A stretch of DNA of 64,000 nucleotides from Simmondsia chinensis (lineage: Eukaryota > Streptophyta > Magnoliopsida > Caryophyllales > Simmondsiaceae), in the NCBI GenBank assembly GCA_018398585.1, contig JAGTTD010000024.1:11808071-11872070 (forward strand). Direction: 5' to 3'. The notes under the pieces were generated by a model. It saw only the letters and a program-made list of their open reading frames with translations, was not told where the DNA came from and did no database searches. The position numbers and the translations under genes were made by a program. This document shows positions 33,878 to 44,229 of the stretch, in pieces (position 1 is the stretch's first letter; the number at the start of each line of letters is the position of its first letter).

Positions 33878-34060
33878 TCAAATCAAGGAAGAGAATACTA
33901 AGCATAAATTAATGAAAAAACATAGAACCAGTAGAGGAAGACAACGGAGAAGGATTGGGCAAGGATTGTCATGAATTTCATACGGGCTACCTAGAGATTT
34001 GATTTCTACTGGTTGAATTTCAATAATACCATAGAGGAGAAAAAAAACCCAAAAACCCAA
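33878..34060 (-). CDS. Second upstream ORF overlapping the SC-peptide ORF
   Basis: 60 codons (MGFWVFFLLYGII...) in another frame, starting 79 nt before the SC ORF and ending 20 nt after it. If translated, it would carry ribosomes past the SC start codon. S1 bZIP leaders usually have several overlapping upstream ORFs. Whether this one is used is unknown. Confidence 0.35.
   Translation of the reverse strand: MGFWVFFLLYGIIEIQPVEIKSLGSPYEIHDNPCPILLRCLPLLVLCFFINLCLVFSSLI
33898..33981 (-). CDS. SC-peptide upstream ORF in the bZIP leader
   Basis: 27 codons from the ATG at 33981 to the TAG at 33898, with a second in-frame ATG at codon 4. It contains QSFSVVFLYWFYVFS, the near-invariant core of the sucrose-control (SC) peptide of S1 bZIP leaders. 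By family, the nascent peptide stalls ribosomes when sucrose is high and lowers translation of the bZIP ORF, which starts 355 nt downstream. Here the core is followed by LIYA before the stop; in the copies I know the stop follows directly after ..YVFS. An in-frame TAG four codons upstream limits the start. Confidence 0.93.
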   Translation of the reverse strand: MKFMTILAQSFSVVFLYWFYVFSLIYA

Positions 34061-34195
34061 AAGAAATTAATCAAAAAATAGAAAACAATAAATGGAAAAA
34101 TTGAGAAAATTAGAAGAGAATGATGAGGATGAATGATTGGAAGGAAGGAAATAAAAGGTAGTGGGACGGAGGGTTATCCGCGGAGAGAGGGGAGG

Positions 34196-34215
34196 TATAA
34201 ATAGGGAAGGAGAGC
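34196..34215 (-). promoter_or_regulatory. Putative core promoter of the bZIP gene
   Basis: On the minus strand CATTGG (CCAAT-type box) is followed 11 bp later by CTATTTATACC, then a pyrimidine-rich stretch that fits a transcription start near 34165. This implies a leader of roughly 600 nt, as in other S1 bZIP genes. Confidence 0.5.
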
Positions 34216-34339
34216 CAATGGGTTTGGATAAGCCAGAGAGTCTTAATCAGTCCAGAAGCTTGAGGAGAGAGAATCTTTATTTTAATTTGAATGGAAGACG
34301 ATGAATATTTTAATTTGAGGAAACTGCATACATTCACCT

Positions 34340-34623
34340 TTTAAATTTTATTTATAAAAAAGTGTTTAAGGTATTGAAAATATTGTTGCTTTGGAAGATG
34401 ATGAATATAGATCAACAATTCAGTTCAAAATATATAAATATATATCAACAATAGGTGTAATCTCATCATTCATTCTCACTTTCTTAGCGTAATTCTTATT
34501 TTTATTGAATATAATTTTTTTAATAATTAACGACAAAATTACGAAACAAAATAGACAACTTATTTTTGAACTTTATAAATATTGTTCCATATTTTTCTTT
34601 AGGTTAGGGGTTATTCGGTAGCA
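34340..34623. other. AT-rich, no recognised feature
   Basis: Upstream of the bZIP promoter on the minus strand; nothing coding. Confidence 0.4.
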
Positions 34624-34631
34624 CCTAGAGG

Positions 34632-34690
34632 TGGCCAACGGGCGGGCCGGGCCGGGCCGGGCCCGCTACAGTGCGGGAGGGCCGGGCCTG
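34632..34690. repeat. GGGCC subterminal repeats, left hAT end
   Basis: Reiterated GGGCCGGGCC and its variants in an otherwise AT-rich setting; matched by 37590-37695. Confidence 0.8.
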
Positions 34691-35039
34691 GGCCCGCCTT
34701 TTTAAAGAAAAAAAATTTTAAATAATACAAAGTCGTTTTGTACTAAAATTATTATAATTTATTGATAAATAATATGAGATACAAAAGTATAAAAAAATAA
34801 TATTAAATATATGTAATAAAATAAAATATACAATAAGTAAGGGTAAGTATCTTATCAAAAAAAATAATGGTACATAAATAACGTAACAAATACAAGTACA
34901 AATACAATGCAGTTGAGGCCTAATATTTGAAAGTACAAATTTGTTTATCAAAAAACACAAAGTTTGACATATGGGGGTTGCAGTCGTCTTTTGACGTAAA
35001 TATTTAAAAGTAAATAATTGACATACAAAAGTGTTGATA

Positions 35040-37244
35040 TCAGTCGCCTTCGGGGGTATCTAGGCCATCATTTGAGGTATCAGTTGTTTGGTCGCCTTCT
35101 TCATCGCTCGATGAATCCAGCTTCATTCTCTGTTGATCTCTTGCCTCTGCTAGTAGCCAATCCTTCAAGCACACGAACATCTCCAAGCTTGACGGCGATA
35201 GCTTCGCCCTCTTAGTTCCAAGCAACCTGCCACCAAGACTGAAAGCACACTTCGATGCTACTGAAGACACCGGACAACTTAGTATATCCCGTGCCATGGT
35301 GGAAAGCAAGGGATACTGGGTTTGGTTTATGTTTCGCCATTGTAAAAGGTCAAAATGCGGGTTGGCCGGCGGCCCGAAAATATGGACCATCGGTGTCCGC
35401 AAATAATAATCTAGCTCGTCACATGACGTGGGGGCTACTGTAGACGTAAATTGCTCCAACAGCTTCCACGAATATGACGTGTGTGAACTACTTTCACTAG
35501 ATGTGGAAGATCCTACTACAGCAGTACTAAGATTATTGGACGCAAATTGAAGAGAATATTGAAAAAATAAACTATGCAAGTCGTTATCGATATCGGCAAT
35601 GAAAGTGTCGATATTAAGAGTAGGATACAAATACTTGAAAAAATATTGGCAAAACAAGTTGAAACCCCAGCGTTTACAACGAGGGTCTCAAATAGCTGCC
35701 AAGCAGTACGTAAGAGGTAGTTCAGAATAATATTTGGCAAACTTTTCTTTCATTGCCTGAATCGATGCGAACAAAATGGGGTTGGATTCATTACCCACCA
35801 TCCAATTGACAATATCAAGCAATCTTGATATTGCTTGAGGTATGGTCGGATAGTAGCAACCCGAAAAAAATGTAGTTTTCTCTTTAAACATGCTAAAAAA
35901 GTTACAAATTTGATATATTGTCTCCCAATTTATACCGGCTAGGTTGTAATTGCTTCATTCTATACGATTTTCCTAGACGTATTCCATTATAACTTCTTTG
36001 TATGGTATAATGCGCTCTAACATTTCTACCATAGACGACCACCTAGTTTGGGAGTCTAATTTAAATTGTTTATATTCTATGTTATGCAACCTACATAAAT
36101 TTTTAAATTTTCTTTTTCTAGTGTTGGATGATTTAACAGATATCATTACGGATCATAAGGTGGTAAGGGATGCTTTTATAAGATCTAAACCATCCATTAT
36201 TATTAAATGCAAAATGTGACAAATGCAATGAATATGGAAACACTTCCCACATAACATGGGTCTCATTTGCCTAATTAAATGTGTAACGGCTACAGTGTTA
36301 TTGGTGGCATTGTCGAACGTAATATTGAAGATACGTCGCTCTATGCCCCAGTCGCGGACTGCCGACATAATCACTCCCGTAATTACCTCGGCATTGTGGG
36401 GGCAATCTAAAAGTCCAAAATGAATTATCCTCTTTTGGATGATGAAGGATTCATCGGTCCAGTGTGCCGTTATGCACATATAAGGGTGGCCGGATTTCGA
36501 CGTCAACGAGAACATGCTCGTGTTCGTCGCAAAATGTGTGAAGACCCCAGCTTTCATCCCGTGGTACAACGTAAAAGCGTCCCGCTTTACGGTGTTCCGA
36601 GGAATCCTTACAATGGCGGGGTTCACATTTCGTTGGAGATAGTTGACGAAATTTGGGTCTTCGCCGGTATTAAAAGGCCTTGCACTCAAAATTATATATT
36701 TAGCTAGCCCCTTTTGGTTGCTCTCTTGAGAGAACCTAAAACTAGCAAGTGCACCGGTCACTTACTGTACTAGATGTTGTTGGCTCTTTTTTGGGTATTG
36801 TTCGGGGTGACACCTAAGTATATGTCTGTTTAATGTGCCAGTCCCACTGCCAAGTTGATGACTAAAATCCTTAGGGGGGTCACATAATTTATAATTTGCT
36901 TTATTAGTTGTCTTATTAAGGGTAAAGTGCTTCCATACCCTACTAGTTGTACGCCTACTAGCACCGGTACTAGTTTTAGGCTGGGCTTCGGTGGTGGGGG
37001 TGGGTTACTTATCAGTTTGTGAGTCTCCAACCCCACCACCACTTGACTCATGATAATCTTGTTGTTGTGAAAAGTCATAATCTATGCTATCATCAGTGTA
37101 TGGGAGCGATGGGTCTGGTTGTATAAAAGCTCGTTCTTCAGTATTAAGTAAGACAATTCTACTCCTTTTAGGGATTGTGGGTGGCCAAGAAGAGCTAGAA
37201 CTAGCACGATCGGCTCCAGAGGATGATGAAGAGTTGTGTGCCAT
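35040..37244 (-). pseudogene. hAT transposase (RICESLEEPER-like), broken
   Basis: Minus-strand order: Ser-rich N terminus from the ATG at 37244, stop near 37005, BED finger (RVWKHFTLNKTTNKANYKLC .. TLNRHILRCHP), catalytic core 36761-36153 (AHWTDESFIIQKRIIHFGLL, NITFDNATNN, CHILHLIIMDGL), DSQTRWSSMVEMLERIIPY near 36050, MKEKFAKYYSELPL near 35740, and C-terminal hAT dimerisation 35657-35040 (LDYYLRTPM, YPLLSTMARDIL, SSVASKCAFSLGGR). The first BED Cys reads Tyr (NYKLC). Stops near 37005, 36765, 35945 and 35690 separate the parts. DNA cut-and-paste by family; inactive here. Confidence 0.85.
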
Positions 37245-37589
37245 ATTAGTATAAGTGATTAGTATTTATAAAATGCAAATAGTAATGCAAATTAAATAAA
37301 TAAAAATGTGAATCAAATAAAATTGCGATACTAAAATTACCGAAACGAGAGAACAATGAAATTTGAACTTCAGCCAAATACTTTACGAACTTCGAACTTT
37401 AGAGCACAATTTTTGCAATTAGCAAAGTTAGAGAAGATGGGAGATGATGAATGTATAGAGAGAGAAGAGAGGATTGAAGATTTGGTGAGGAAATGGGTTA
37501 GGGAGGTTTAAGTATTTATAGGAAAAAAAATATAATTTTTTTAAAAAAAAAAAGAGCCATTGAACGGCTCTTAAAGAGGTGGTCAACGG

Positions 37590-37695
37590 TCATGTTGGGC
37601 CCGGGCCGGGCCGGGCTCTGAGGGCCAAAAAAACAGGCCCGAGGCCGGGCCCGTGGCACCGCGGGCTTGGGTGCCGGCCGGGCAGGGCCGGGCCA
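37590..37695. repeat. GGGCC subterminal repeats, right hAT end
   Basis: GGGCCCGGGCCGGGCCGGGC and further GGCCGGGCC words to 37695. The string AGAGGTGGTCAACGG at 37575 resembles the left terminus in the same orientation. Confidence 0.75.
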
Positions 37696-37739
37696 TAAAA
37701 TATTGGCATGATTTATATGTATTATCATAATTATGGAAT

Positions 37740-39373
37740 AGTTAGCATTAACTCAATAAAAGTAGGCAAATTTTTACAGAAGTTCATAAAAATTTGCCAC
37801 ATAAGATACTTAAATGACAAAATATTTAAACCTTAATGATAATTTTCCTTATTTTTTTCACACTAAGTGCGTGAGCTTAATCTTTATATTATTTAAAATA
37901 TGACAATGTTATTACAGAAAAATTTTAAGACTACTTGTTTTATAAGTTGCATTATTACTATGATAATAATAATTTTCTTCCAATATTGTAGTATAAGCCC
38001 CAATTAGTTTGACCGAAATAAAAAGCCCAGTTAGTTGACATCAAATAACATTTTCTGAATATCCTATTTGTCTTAATAGTATAATTTTACACAAGATTTA
38101 GACATAATAATGAAATAAATAAATAGTTTAAATAATATTATCATGACATTTAATTAAATTAAAAATAATTGAAAATACAAGGATTAATATATAGTTTGTT
38201 TGATTTCATTTTTCTATTTACAATATTTATTTTTTAAAAATTTGAAACAAGTTTTGAAAATAATATTTACTTTGTTTATATTTTTTATTTGTGCAGAAAT
38301 TAGGAAGAAATTTGTAGAAAACTATAAATACTACAAAAAATGATATATTTTATTTATTTATTCTTTTGACCTTGAATATATACATACTTTATATTAATTA
38401 TAAGTCAAAAGCCTTCAATCCCTTATCCTTGAATTTTTAGGCTATTATCATTTCACTTCCCTCTCCCTTAAACCTCCATTTCCCATCTATATTTATATCT
38501 ATAACTATATATGACGTTTAATTTATAATAAGACTGATTCTTTTCTCTTGATATAAATGTACATAAATCATTAAGTATACAAACTCTATTTTTTTATTTA
38601 TGTTAATAATATAATTTATCAATTATAATATACAACTATAATTATTTAAAATTTAATTATATGCCGTACAATGCATAGAGAAACTTTAGTATATATTTTT
38701 ATTTAGAAGTTAAAAGTCCTGATGTATGTGATAATTGATAAAGCATATTGGCACAAGAAAGAAAACAAGACCAATATTAAAAGGTTGGTGGTTTTGGTCA
38801 AGGTTGTTGGCCGGCTGCCTCACTAATTCTGGCACGTGCTTTATTATACTAAATATAAAGTGACTCCTTATGATGTGAGCAATGCATCGATGGGTCCACA
38901 GCCATATGTTTGGTAGTGTAAGTAAAGCTTGCACTTGATGGATACTGTCGATATGTTACCATAGGGTGAGGTTGAGCTTTAGCTCTTAATGGACCCATAG
39001 CCATATGTTTGGTGGTGTGCCATACACACTTGATGAGATCCACCTATATAGGTGTGAAAGTTTAGCCGCTCCCTATAAAAGTTTAAGACTTGCCTTCTAA
39101 AGCACATGTGAATATCCAGGACAGGCGCATGGCTGATAAAACACGCCAAACCACGGGAGTTGCTGAATTTGGAGTTTGGTGAGTGTCCAAGTGGCAGACT
39201 ATATAACCATTTGTGAGGTTCAAGATGAAAGTCACCTTGCAAGCTGTTAGTCCTAAACTTGGGTTAAACTAGGTGACGATTCAAGTCACAAGACATTATC
39301 ACTGAAAGACTGAACTCTCTTTGCCCAATCCTTCCTTCTTTGTTCCCTTCCGCTTGTATCCTTTACGGGGGAT
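37740..39373. other. AT-rich intergenic; two 39-kb-family repeat words
   Basis: 37740-38840 is very AT-rich without coding signal. At 38890 and 38989 a unit of about 100 bp is repeated (ATGGGTCCACAGCCATATG and ATGGACCCATAGCCATATG, each followed by TTTGGT.GTGT). The last bases before 39374 (ACGGGGGAT) look like a polypurine tract. Confidence 0.45.
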
Positions 39374-40100
39374 TGTTGGAAAAATAATACAAGTAAAATT
39401 AACACTGAAAATTTTGGAACCTACATTGAGCTTGTCCCACATAGAAAAATAAAGGTGTGGTTTATCCACTTTATATATGGAAGTGTTTTTAGGCACTTTG
39501 AATTAAGTTAAGAGTGAAAAATGGTGGGTACCACACACGCACGGCCCGCCGTGTTGTGCTCTGGCGTGGGCGTCCCTTTTCTGACAGCTATTTTTCGAAA
39601 AAATTTATTTGAGCCATGCATTGAGAAGTGCAGCCTCGTTACTTTAACCGATGCCATTACTTGTGTTGTTGTTCCCATGAGCTCCATCACTGCTTGTTGT
39701 TCCCCATTAGATGTGTTTCTTCAAGGTGCCTTTTGGGAAGTCATAACCCTTTACAACCGCCTTGATTTCAGCTATATATACCCCACTTTGCAGCCCCATC
39801 CAAAAATCATCAAACACAACAATCTTCTCTCTCGTCCCTCTTTGTTTCTCTCTCCTAATTGGGCAAAGTTCTTGGGCACTCTTACCAGGCAATTAACGAG
39901 TGCACGTTAAGAATCGGATCGCGTTAATCCTCGAGGACGGCCATCGATTATACTGTGTGCCCCAGAGCAATAACGAAATCGTCTTTAGTGGTCTTTACCA
40001 TAGCGTGGTATCATCGTTTTATAAGATCTTTCTAATTACTCTCTCCTTCATTGCTATTCTTGAATATTAGCCATTATTCTAACACTCCCAAATTCCAACA
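39374..40100 (+). repeat. LTR (TGTTGGAAA family), plus strand
   Basis: Starts TGTTGGAA and ends TTCCAACA (8-bp inverted ends). Contains TATATATACCCC at about 39773. It aligns with the minus-strand LTR 22732-23490 over AATTAAGTTAAG.GTGAAA.ATGGTGGG.ACCACACGC, over AACGAGTGCACGTTA and over GTTAATCCTCGAGGACGG. A polypurine tract just before it suggests a 3' LTR; no matching TSD was found. Confidence 0.7.
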
Positions 40101-40857
40101 TTGACGACATGAAAAGTAGGGGGTGACGCCATGTAGCCATTGCCTGCGGGACGGCTGGCGGGCAACATCAAGTCATTGGTGTTGATGGGGGCTCTTGACA
40201 TGGGGTTTAAGGCTTGAGGTTTGTACTTTAGGGTTTGTGTTTGTGGGCTCCTCTGTATTAACCCGTTCTAATATTATGTAAATGAGGAAGTATATCCTTA
40301 TATATATATATGGAGGAGAGAGTAAAATATACAAGGGTATAATATAACCGTGTAATAAAAAGTATAAAATACAAAAAAATACTTTATAATACTCCGCTAA
40401 ATATATATATTTCTAGACAAATTATTATAAGAAGTTTATTAACTAATGAATTAATACATCAAGCCTCAAGCCTCAGTGTGTAACATGTAGTTTACCCTTT
40501 TATATAACAGTTTTTTTTGTAAACAATCAAAAAAAAAAAAAAAAAAAAATTCTAAGACTTTGTTCCAAAAGAAATATACTTGACTTTATAATAATGCGAT
40601 TCCCTCGTCATCGTGTGGCGGCTGTGGTCGCATTTCTTCTAAAATGCTTGGTGATGCCAAAAGTAAATCATTACGGATAAACTCGCTCTTAATTTATTCG
40701 TTCAAACTAAATTAATTAAAAGCATCTTCTAATTAAAAATCTGCAAATTTTTTAAACAGATGAGAATTATTAAAGGAGAATGAAATTAAAACTCAGGCTA
40801 CTGCCAGATGGGATGGACTAATTGCTACTATGTCAATTTCAGTAGTTCATTCTAAGG
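40101..40857. other. No recognised feature
   Basis: A short GC-rich piece (40101-40260) followed by AT-rich DNA with a 21-A run at 40530-40550. Nothing coding. Confidence 0.4.
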
Positions 40858-41195
40858 CCCTGTTTTGATTAACACCGAAATTAAGTTCCTACAAAAAGTT
40901 ATATTTTTTAAGAATTTAGTTGTTATATCAATTTCTTAGAAAGTATGTACACAAAGTATTTGATTATTGAGAAGTAGAACTTCGTAGAAGAGGTTAGGTA
41001 AAACAAAGGAATTAAAATTTACGTAAAAAGGACTAAATAAGCTACTTCCTATTTTCAATAGAATTGGAAATTTCTAAGGAATTTTCATTACCCATATTCT
41101 GTCAATTTTCGGGTAACCAAATAAAAGTGAAAATGCCCGCTTTATGTGAATTTTAATTTCCTACACTTCCTGATAACCAAACAAGGTTTAAAATT
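40858..41195. mobile_element. hAT-like MITE, about 340 bp
   Basis: Left CCCTGTTTTGATTAACACCG and the reverse complement of the right end CCTTGTTTGGTTATCAGGAAG form imperfect inverted ends of the common plant CCCTGTTTGG type. No coding capacity. Confidence 0.55.
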
Positions 41196-41359
41196 TGCGT
41201 ATGCACTCATTTGCTCGTTTCTCTTTTCTTAAAAATGAAGATATTATGACAGGAGGAAAGGTTAACTAAATATATTTACTTAAAAATAAAATATATCTTT
41301 AAGAAAAACTAACAGAATGTCAAATATGGTAGCCTGATGTCTCAATTTGTAGCATTCCA

Positions 41360-41925
41360 ATTAGGGGTGGTAAATATGTCATGTCATGTCGTGTTTATAT
41401 TCATGTTATATAAAGAGTCTTAGAAAAGAAGTCAACCCTAAACTGACCCATTTATTATATGGGTTGGGAACTCTCAACCCTAACCCAACCCGATTATTAA
41501 ACGGGTAACCCACAGGTTACCCTTTTAATTATATCGGTATTTTTTCCCAATTAAAGCTTTTTTTCTAACTTACAAACATGTCAATAATACACCTACTAGT
41601 TGTACTAGCAATAAATACATGACATATTTATAATAAACTGTCAAGTTAACATTAATAAATATATTTAAATTATCTTATGTGGAATAGGTTACCCAAAATT
41701 TATATATAATAACAATAATGGACTATTTAAATACCTAACATAATTATATAAACAGGTCAAGCGGATTGAAAACAGGTTAAATGGGTTAAACCCAAATACC
41801 GAAATGGGTTAAATGGGTCAACCCAAATTCAACCCGGCTTCAAAAACTTCAACCCAAACCCGCTATCTTTGTGTCATGTTCATGTCGTGTTATCATGTCA
41901 TGTCTGATTTTTCTAGGTCTAATTT
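41360..41925. mobile_element. Non-autonomous hAT-like element with GGGTTA-type repeats
   Basis: Left TAGGGGTGGTAAATATGTCATGTCATGTCGTG... and, reversed at the right, CAGACATGACATGATAACACGACATG... mirror each other imperfectly. Inside are many AACCC / GGGTT words (CAACCCTAACCCAACCCG) typical of the TAGGGGTGGCAAA family. Confidence 0.6.
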
Positions 41926-42086
41926 CAATCAACTTTTGGAAAGAAATTTTTAGAACGATATGCTTTTTTTTCATTTTTCAAAATAAATATGATATGTATA
42001 CATATTGTTTTCATACAAGTTGTTTAGTAAAAAGAGTTGAGCTCAAGCTCTTGAAAATTGAGGTAGGATATAGGTTTGATGTAACC

Positions 42087-42910
42087 TGTAAAAGAATAAT
42101 GAAAAGAATAGAAAATAAATTGAGGGCTTGAATGAGTTTTGCCCTCACTTTATTCATCAATATATAGATACAAAAACACTAGATAAAAATTTACAAAAAG
42201 TCAATTACCTTATCATCTAAATCTTAGATTGGAAGATACAAGAGAACGATCCTATCTAGATACAAATACATATAAAATATATGAAGATCTTCTATTATTA
42301 TTGACTAGAGGATAAAGATGGAGATGAATATGAATCTGCTCTATTATCCCGCCGTTGTCGGTGGGTGACTGAAGCTGATATTGGAGCGAAGAAGATGAAA
42401 TTGATCAGAAGATAAGCCCTTGGTTAGAACATCGGCTAGTTGAGTAGTGGAAGGTAGATATGTGACCCGAAGACTACCTCGTTCAACCTTTTCAAGAATA
42501 GAATGATAATTGATTGAAATATGCTCATATTTTTGTAAAGTATTGGATTCACAGCCATGAAATTGGTGCTAATGTTACCACAAATTAGAGTTGAAGCTCT
42601 ATAAGAAGTTGTTGGATCCAAATCATCTTTGCAGTAGCAAAAGCACGGCCCCGATATTCCGCTTTGGTATTGGATTTTGCAACAACACTCAGTTTACAGG
42701 AAAACCACTAATCAAGCTACCACCATAAAAAATAGCATAACCATGTGTAGAGTGACAAAAGTCAGGATCACCCATCCATGCAGATTCACAGCAGGGAAAA
42801 AGAGCCGAGGTTCGAGTCGGCCTAATATTTAGGCCATAGTCAATAGTGGCCTTGAGATACTTGAGAATACCTTTAACTGCTTGCCAATGAATAAGAGTAG
42901 GATTGGACAT
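42087..42910 (-). mobile_element. Ty1/copia 3' end fragment: RNase H plus 3' LTR
   Basis: 42910-42689 reads HWQAVKGILKYLKATIDYGL and GDPDFCHSTHGYAIFYGGSL. Then AEYRGRAFATAKMIWI-like text follows. The RNase H end near 42480-42400 is VERGSLRVTYLPSTTQLADV. Frame breaks are frequent. Beyond about 42335 the DNA is LTR-like and ends TTTTACA (minus) at 42087, like the LTR end at 50420 of copia 2. Confidence 0.75.
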
Positions 42911-43088
42911 AAATGCATGACTTGTTTAAATTTGTTCGTTCTCGATAAAAAATAAAAAAATAAAAACTGCTAGTTCCGCGTGATACTATGTGATCATATT
43001 GCATATGTATATATATTTGTTTGTTGGCATATGTATATGAACAGTGAAATAAAAAATGCACAAATTTTTATTAAGATAAAAATTGGAG

Positions 43089-43233
43089 TTTTTTTTTTTT
43101 TTTTTGTTTTTTTCCATCACATTCTTGCACTTAGGTGGAGGGGGAGGGGGGAGGGGGATAAGCTGAGAATCGAACCCTAGTGGATGGTGTGGCACACCAG
43201 TACCAATACCATTGGTCCCACCTGGGGATTCTC
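43089..43233 (-). mobile_element. SINE with A-tail and 13-bp TSD
   Basis: Minus strand: head GAGAATCCCCAGGTGGGACC, a box-B-like GGGTTCGATTCTC near 43166-43178, a G/C-rich body, then an A-tail (T-run 43089-43112). It is flanked by ATAAAAATTGGAG at 43076-43088 and ATAAAAATTGAAG at 43234-43246 (12/13 identical). A tRNA-derived retroposon about 145 bp long. Confidence 0.75.
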
Positions 43234-43246
43234 ATAAAAATTGAAG

Positions 43247-43632
43247 TTTGGTCTAAGAGTTTCTTGGATGAATTTGTTGTTTAGAGAATTAGAAATTTTT
43301 CCTAAAATTAAATATTTTCGAAGCCCACCGGATGCTCTGAAGGTCATTACGGAGAAGATCATGAGCTGTTGAGAGTCTCTTCAAAAAGTCGAAATTGGAA
43401 TCTCGTTCCAAGTATACTTCTAAATAAATATTTGATATTTAATATATTTTTCCTTTACTTTGTTTTTCGAGAAACCATTTTTAAATTCATTGATATTTTC
43501 TATGCCATTATAAACCTCGATCTAGATCTAATTAAATCAGACCTTAGATTGAAATTAAGAATTTACATTTCTCTCTTACGCTATGCAGTACTGATCAATT
43601 TTTGGAAATTATTTTTTAAATATTTCCTAACA
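43247..43632 (+). repeat. LTR fragment related to the 2580-4890 insertion
   Basis: GAAGCCCACCGGATGCTCTG and GAAGGTCATTACGGAGAAGATC align with GAGCCCACC.. and GAGGTCATTGCATAAAAGATC at 4233-4285. It ends TTTCCTAACA at 43632. Only R/U5-like sequence is present. Confidence 0.5.
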
Positions 43633-43746
43633 GGAATGCTAAGAGGACTTTCCCTTGGCTTGCTTGCGGTTCAGATCTTCCAAATTACTATGGAAGATCA
43701 GTTCTTGCAGCGACATATCCTTTGCCTTGTGTTTTAAAGACGCTTT

Positions 43747-44202
43747 CTAATTCTCCCAAGAGGGAGGCAACTTCTTAATTAGGCAGTTAGCTTGAAAGAT
43801 TTCACAAAACTTCATGCCCTCATTTAGTATTTTAGTGCACAAAGTTTTGTATTCATGAATTTGCTCAAGTATTGGTTTTTCATCAACCATAGTGAAAGCT
43901 AGCCACTTATTGCAGACATACTTCTTAGCTGCACTATCATCTGAGCCATACTTGTTTAATAGTGCTTCCCACATTTCTTTGGAATTTTTCATATTACTAT
44001 AAATTTGATAAAGAGGTACAGTCATATGGTGGAAAAGCAGTCCCCTACAAGTACACTTATTTTCTCGAAATACTTATTGGACCTCGATGGAGCTCTATTA
44101 TTGAACAAAGTATAATGAACCTTTATTTGGCCTAGGAAAAACTTCATCTTATCAGCCCACATCTTGTAGTTCTTCCCATTCAGAGGCTCAGTTTTTGACA
44201 TA
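43747..44202 (-). pseudogene. Ty1/copia gag (UBN2 type) fragment
   Basis: Begins at the ATG near 44202 (MSKTEPLNGKNYKMWADKMK), with a stop at about 44020, then 92 open codons (YSNMKNSKEMWEALLNKYGS, WLAFTMVDEKPILEQIHEYK, LIKKLPPSW). These are the usual landmarks of copia gag N-terminal domains. There is no zinc knuckle or pol behind it: the copia is cut at about 43740. Confidence 0.8.
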
Positions 44203-44229
44203 TCTGGTAATAAAGTCCGTGTGATTACT

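Larger units (their letters stand above)
34624..37700 (-). mobile_element. hAT transposon with GGGCC-rich ends, decayed
   Basis: The left end reads TAGAGGTGGCCAACGGGC, the usual start of plant hAT elements, followed by GGGCCGGGCC subterminal repeats to 34690. A similar GC-rich block lies at 37590-37695 beyond the transposase N terminus. A mirrored terminal repeat and 8-bp TSD at the right are not visible, so that end is approximate or truncated. The decayed transposase fills the middle. Confidence 0.75.

Noticed and set aside
41450..41860. Interstitial telomere repeats
   Set aside because: AACCC words are frequent but not in TTTAGGG tandem order; they belong to the hAT-like element.
43160..43233. 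tRNA gene
   Set aside because: Box B-like motif is present but no cloverleaf; A-tail and TSD show a SINE.
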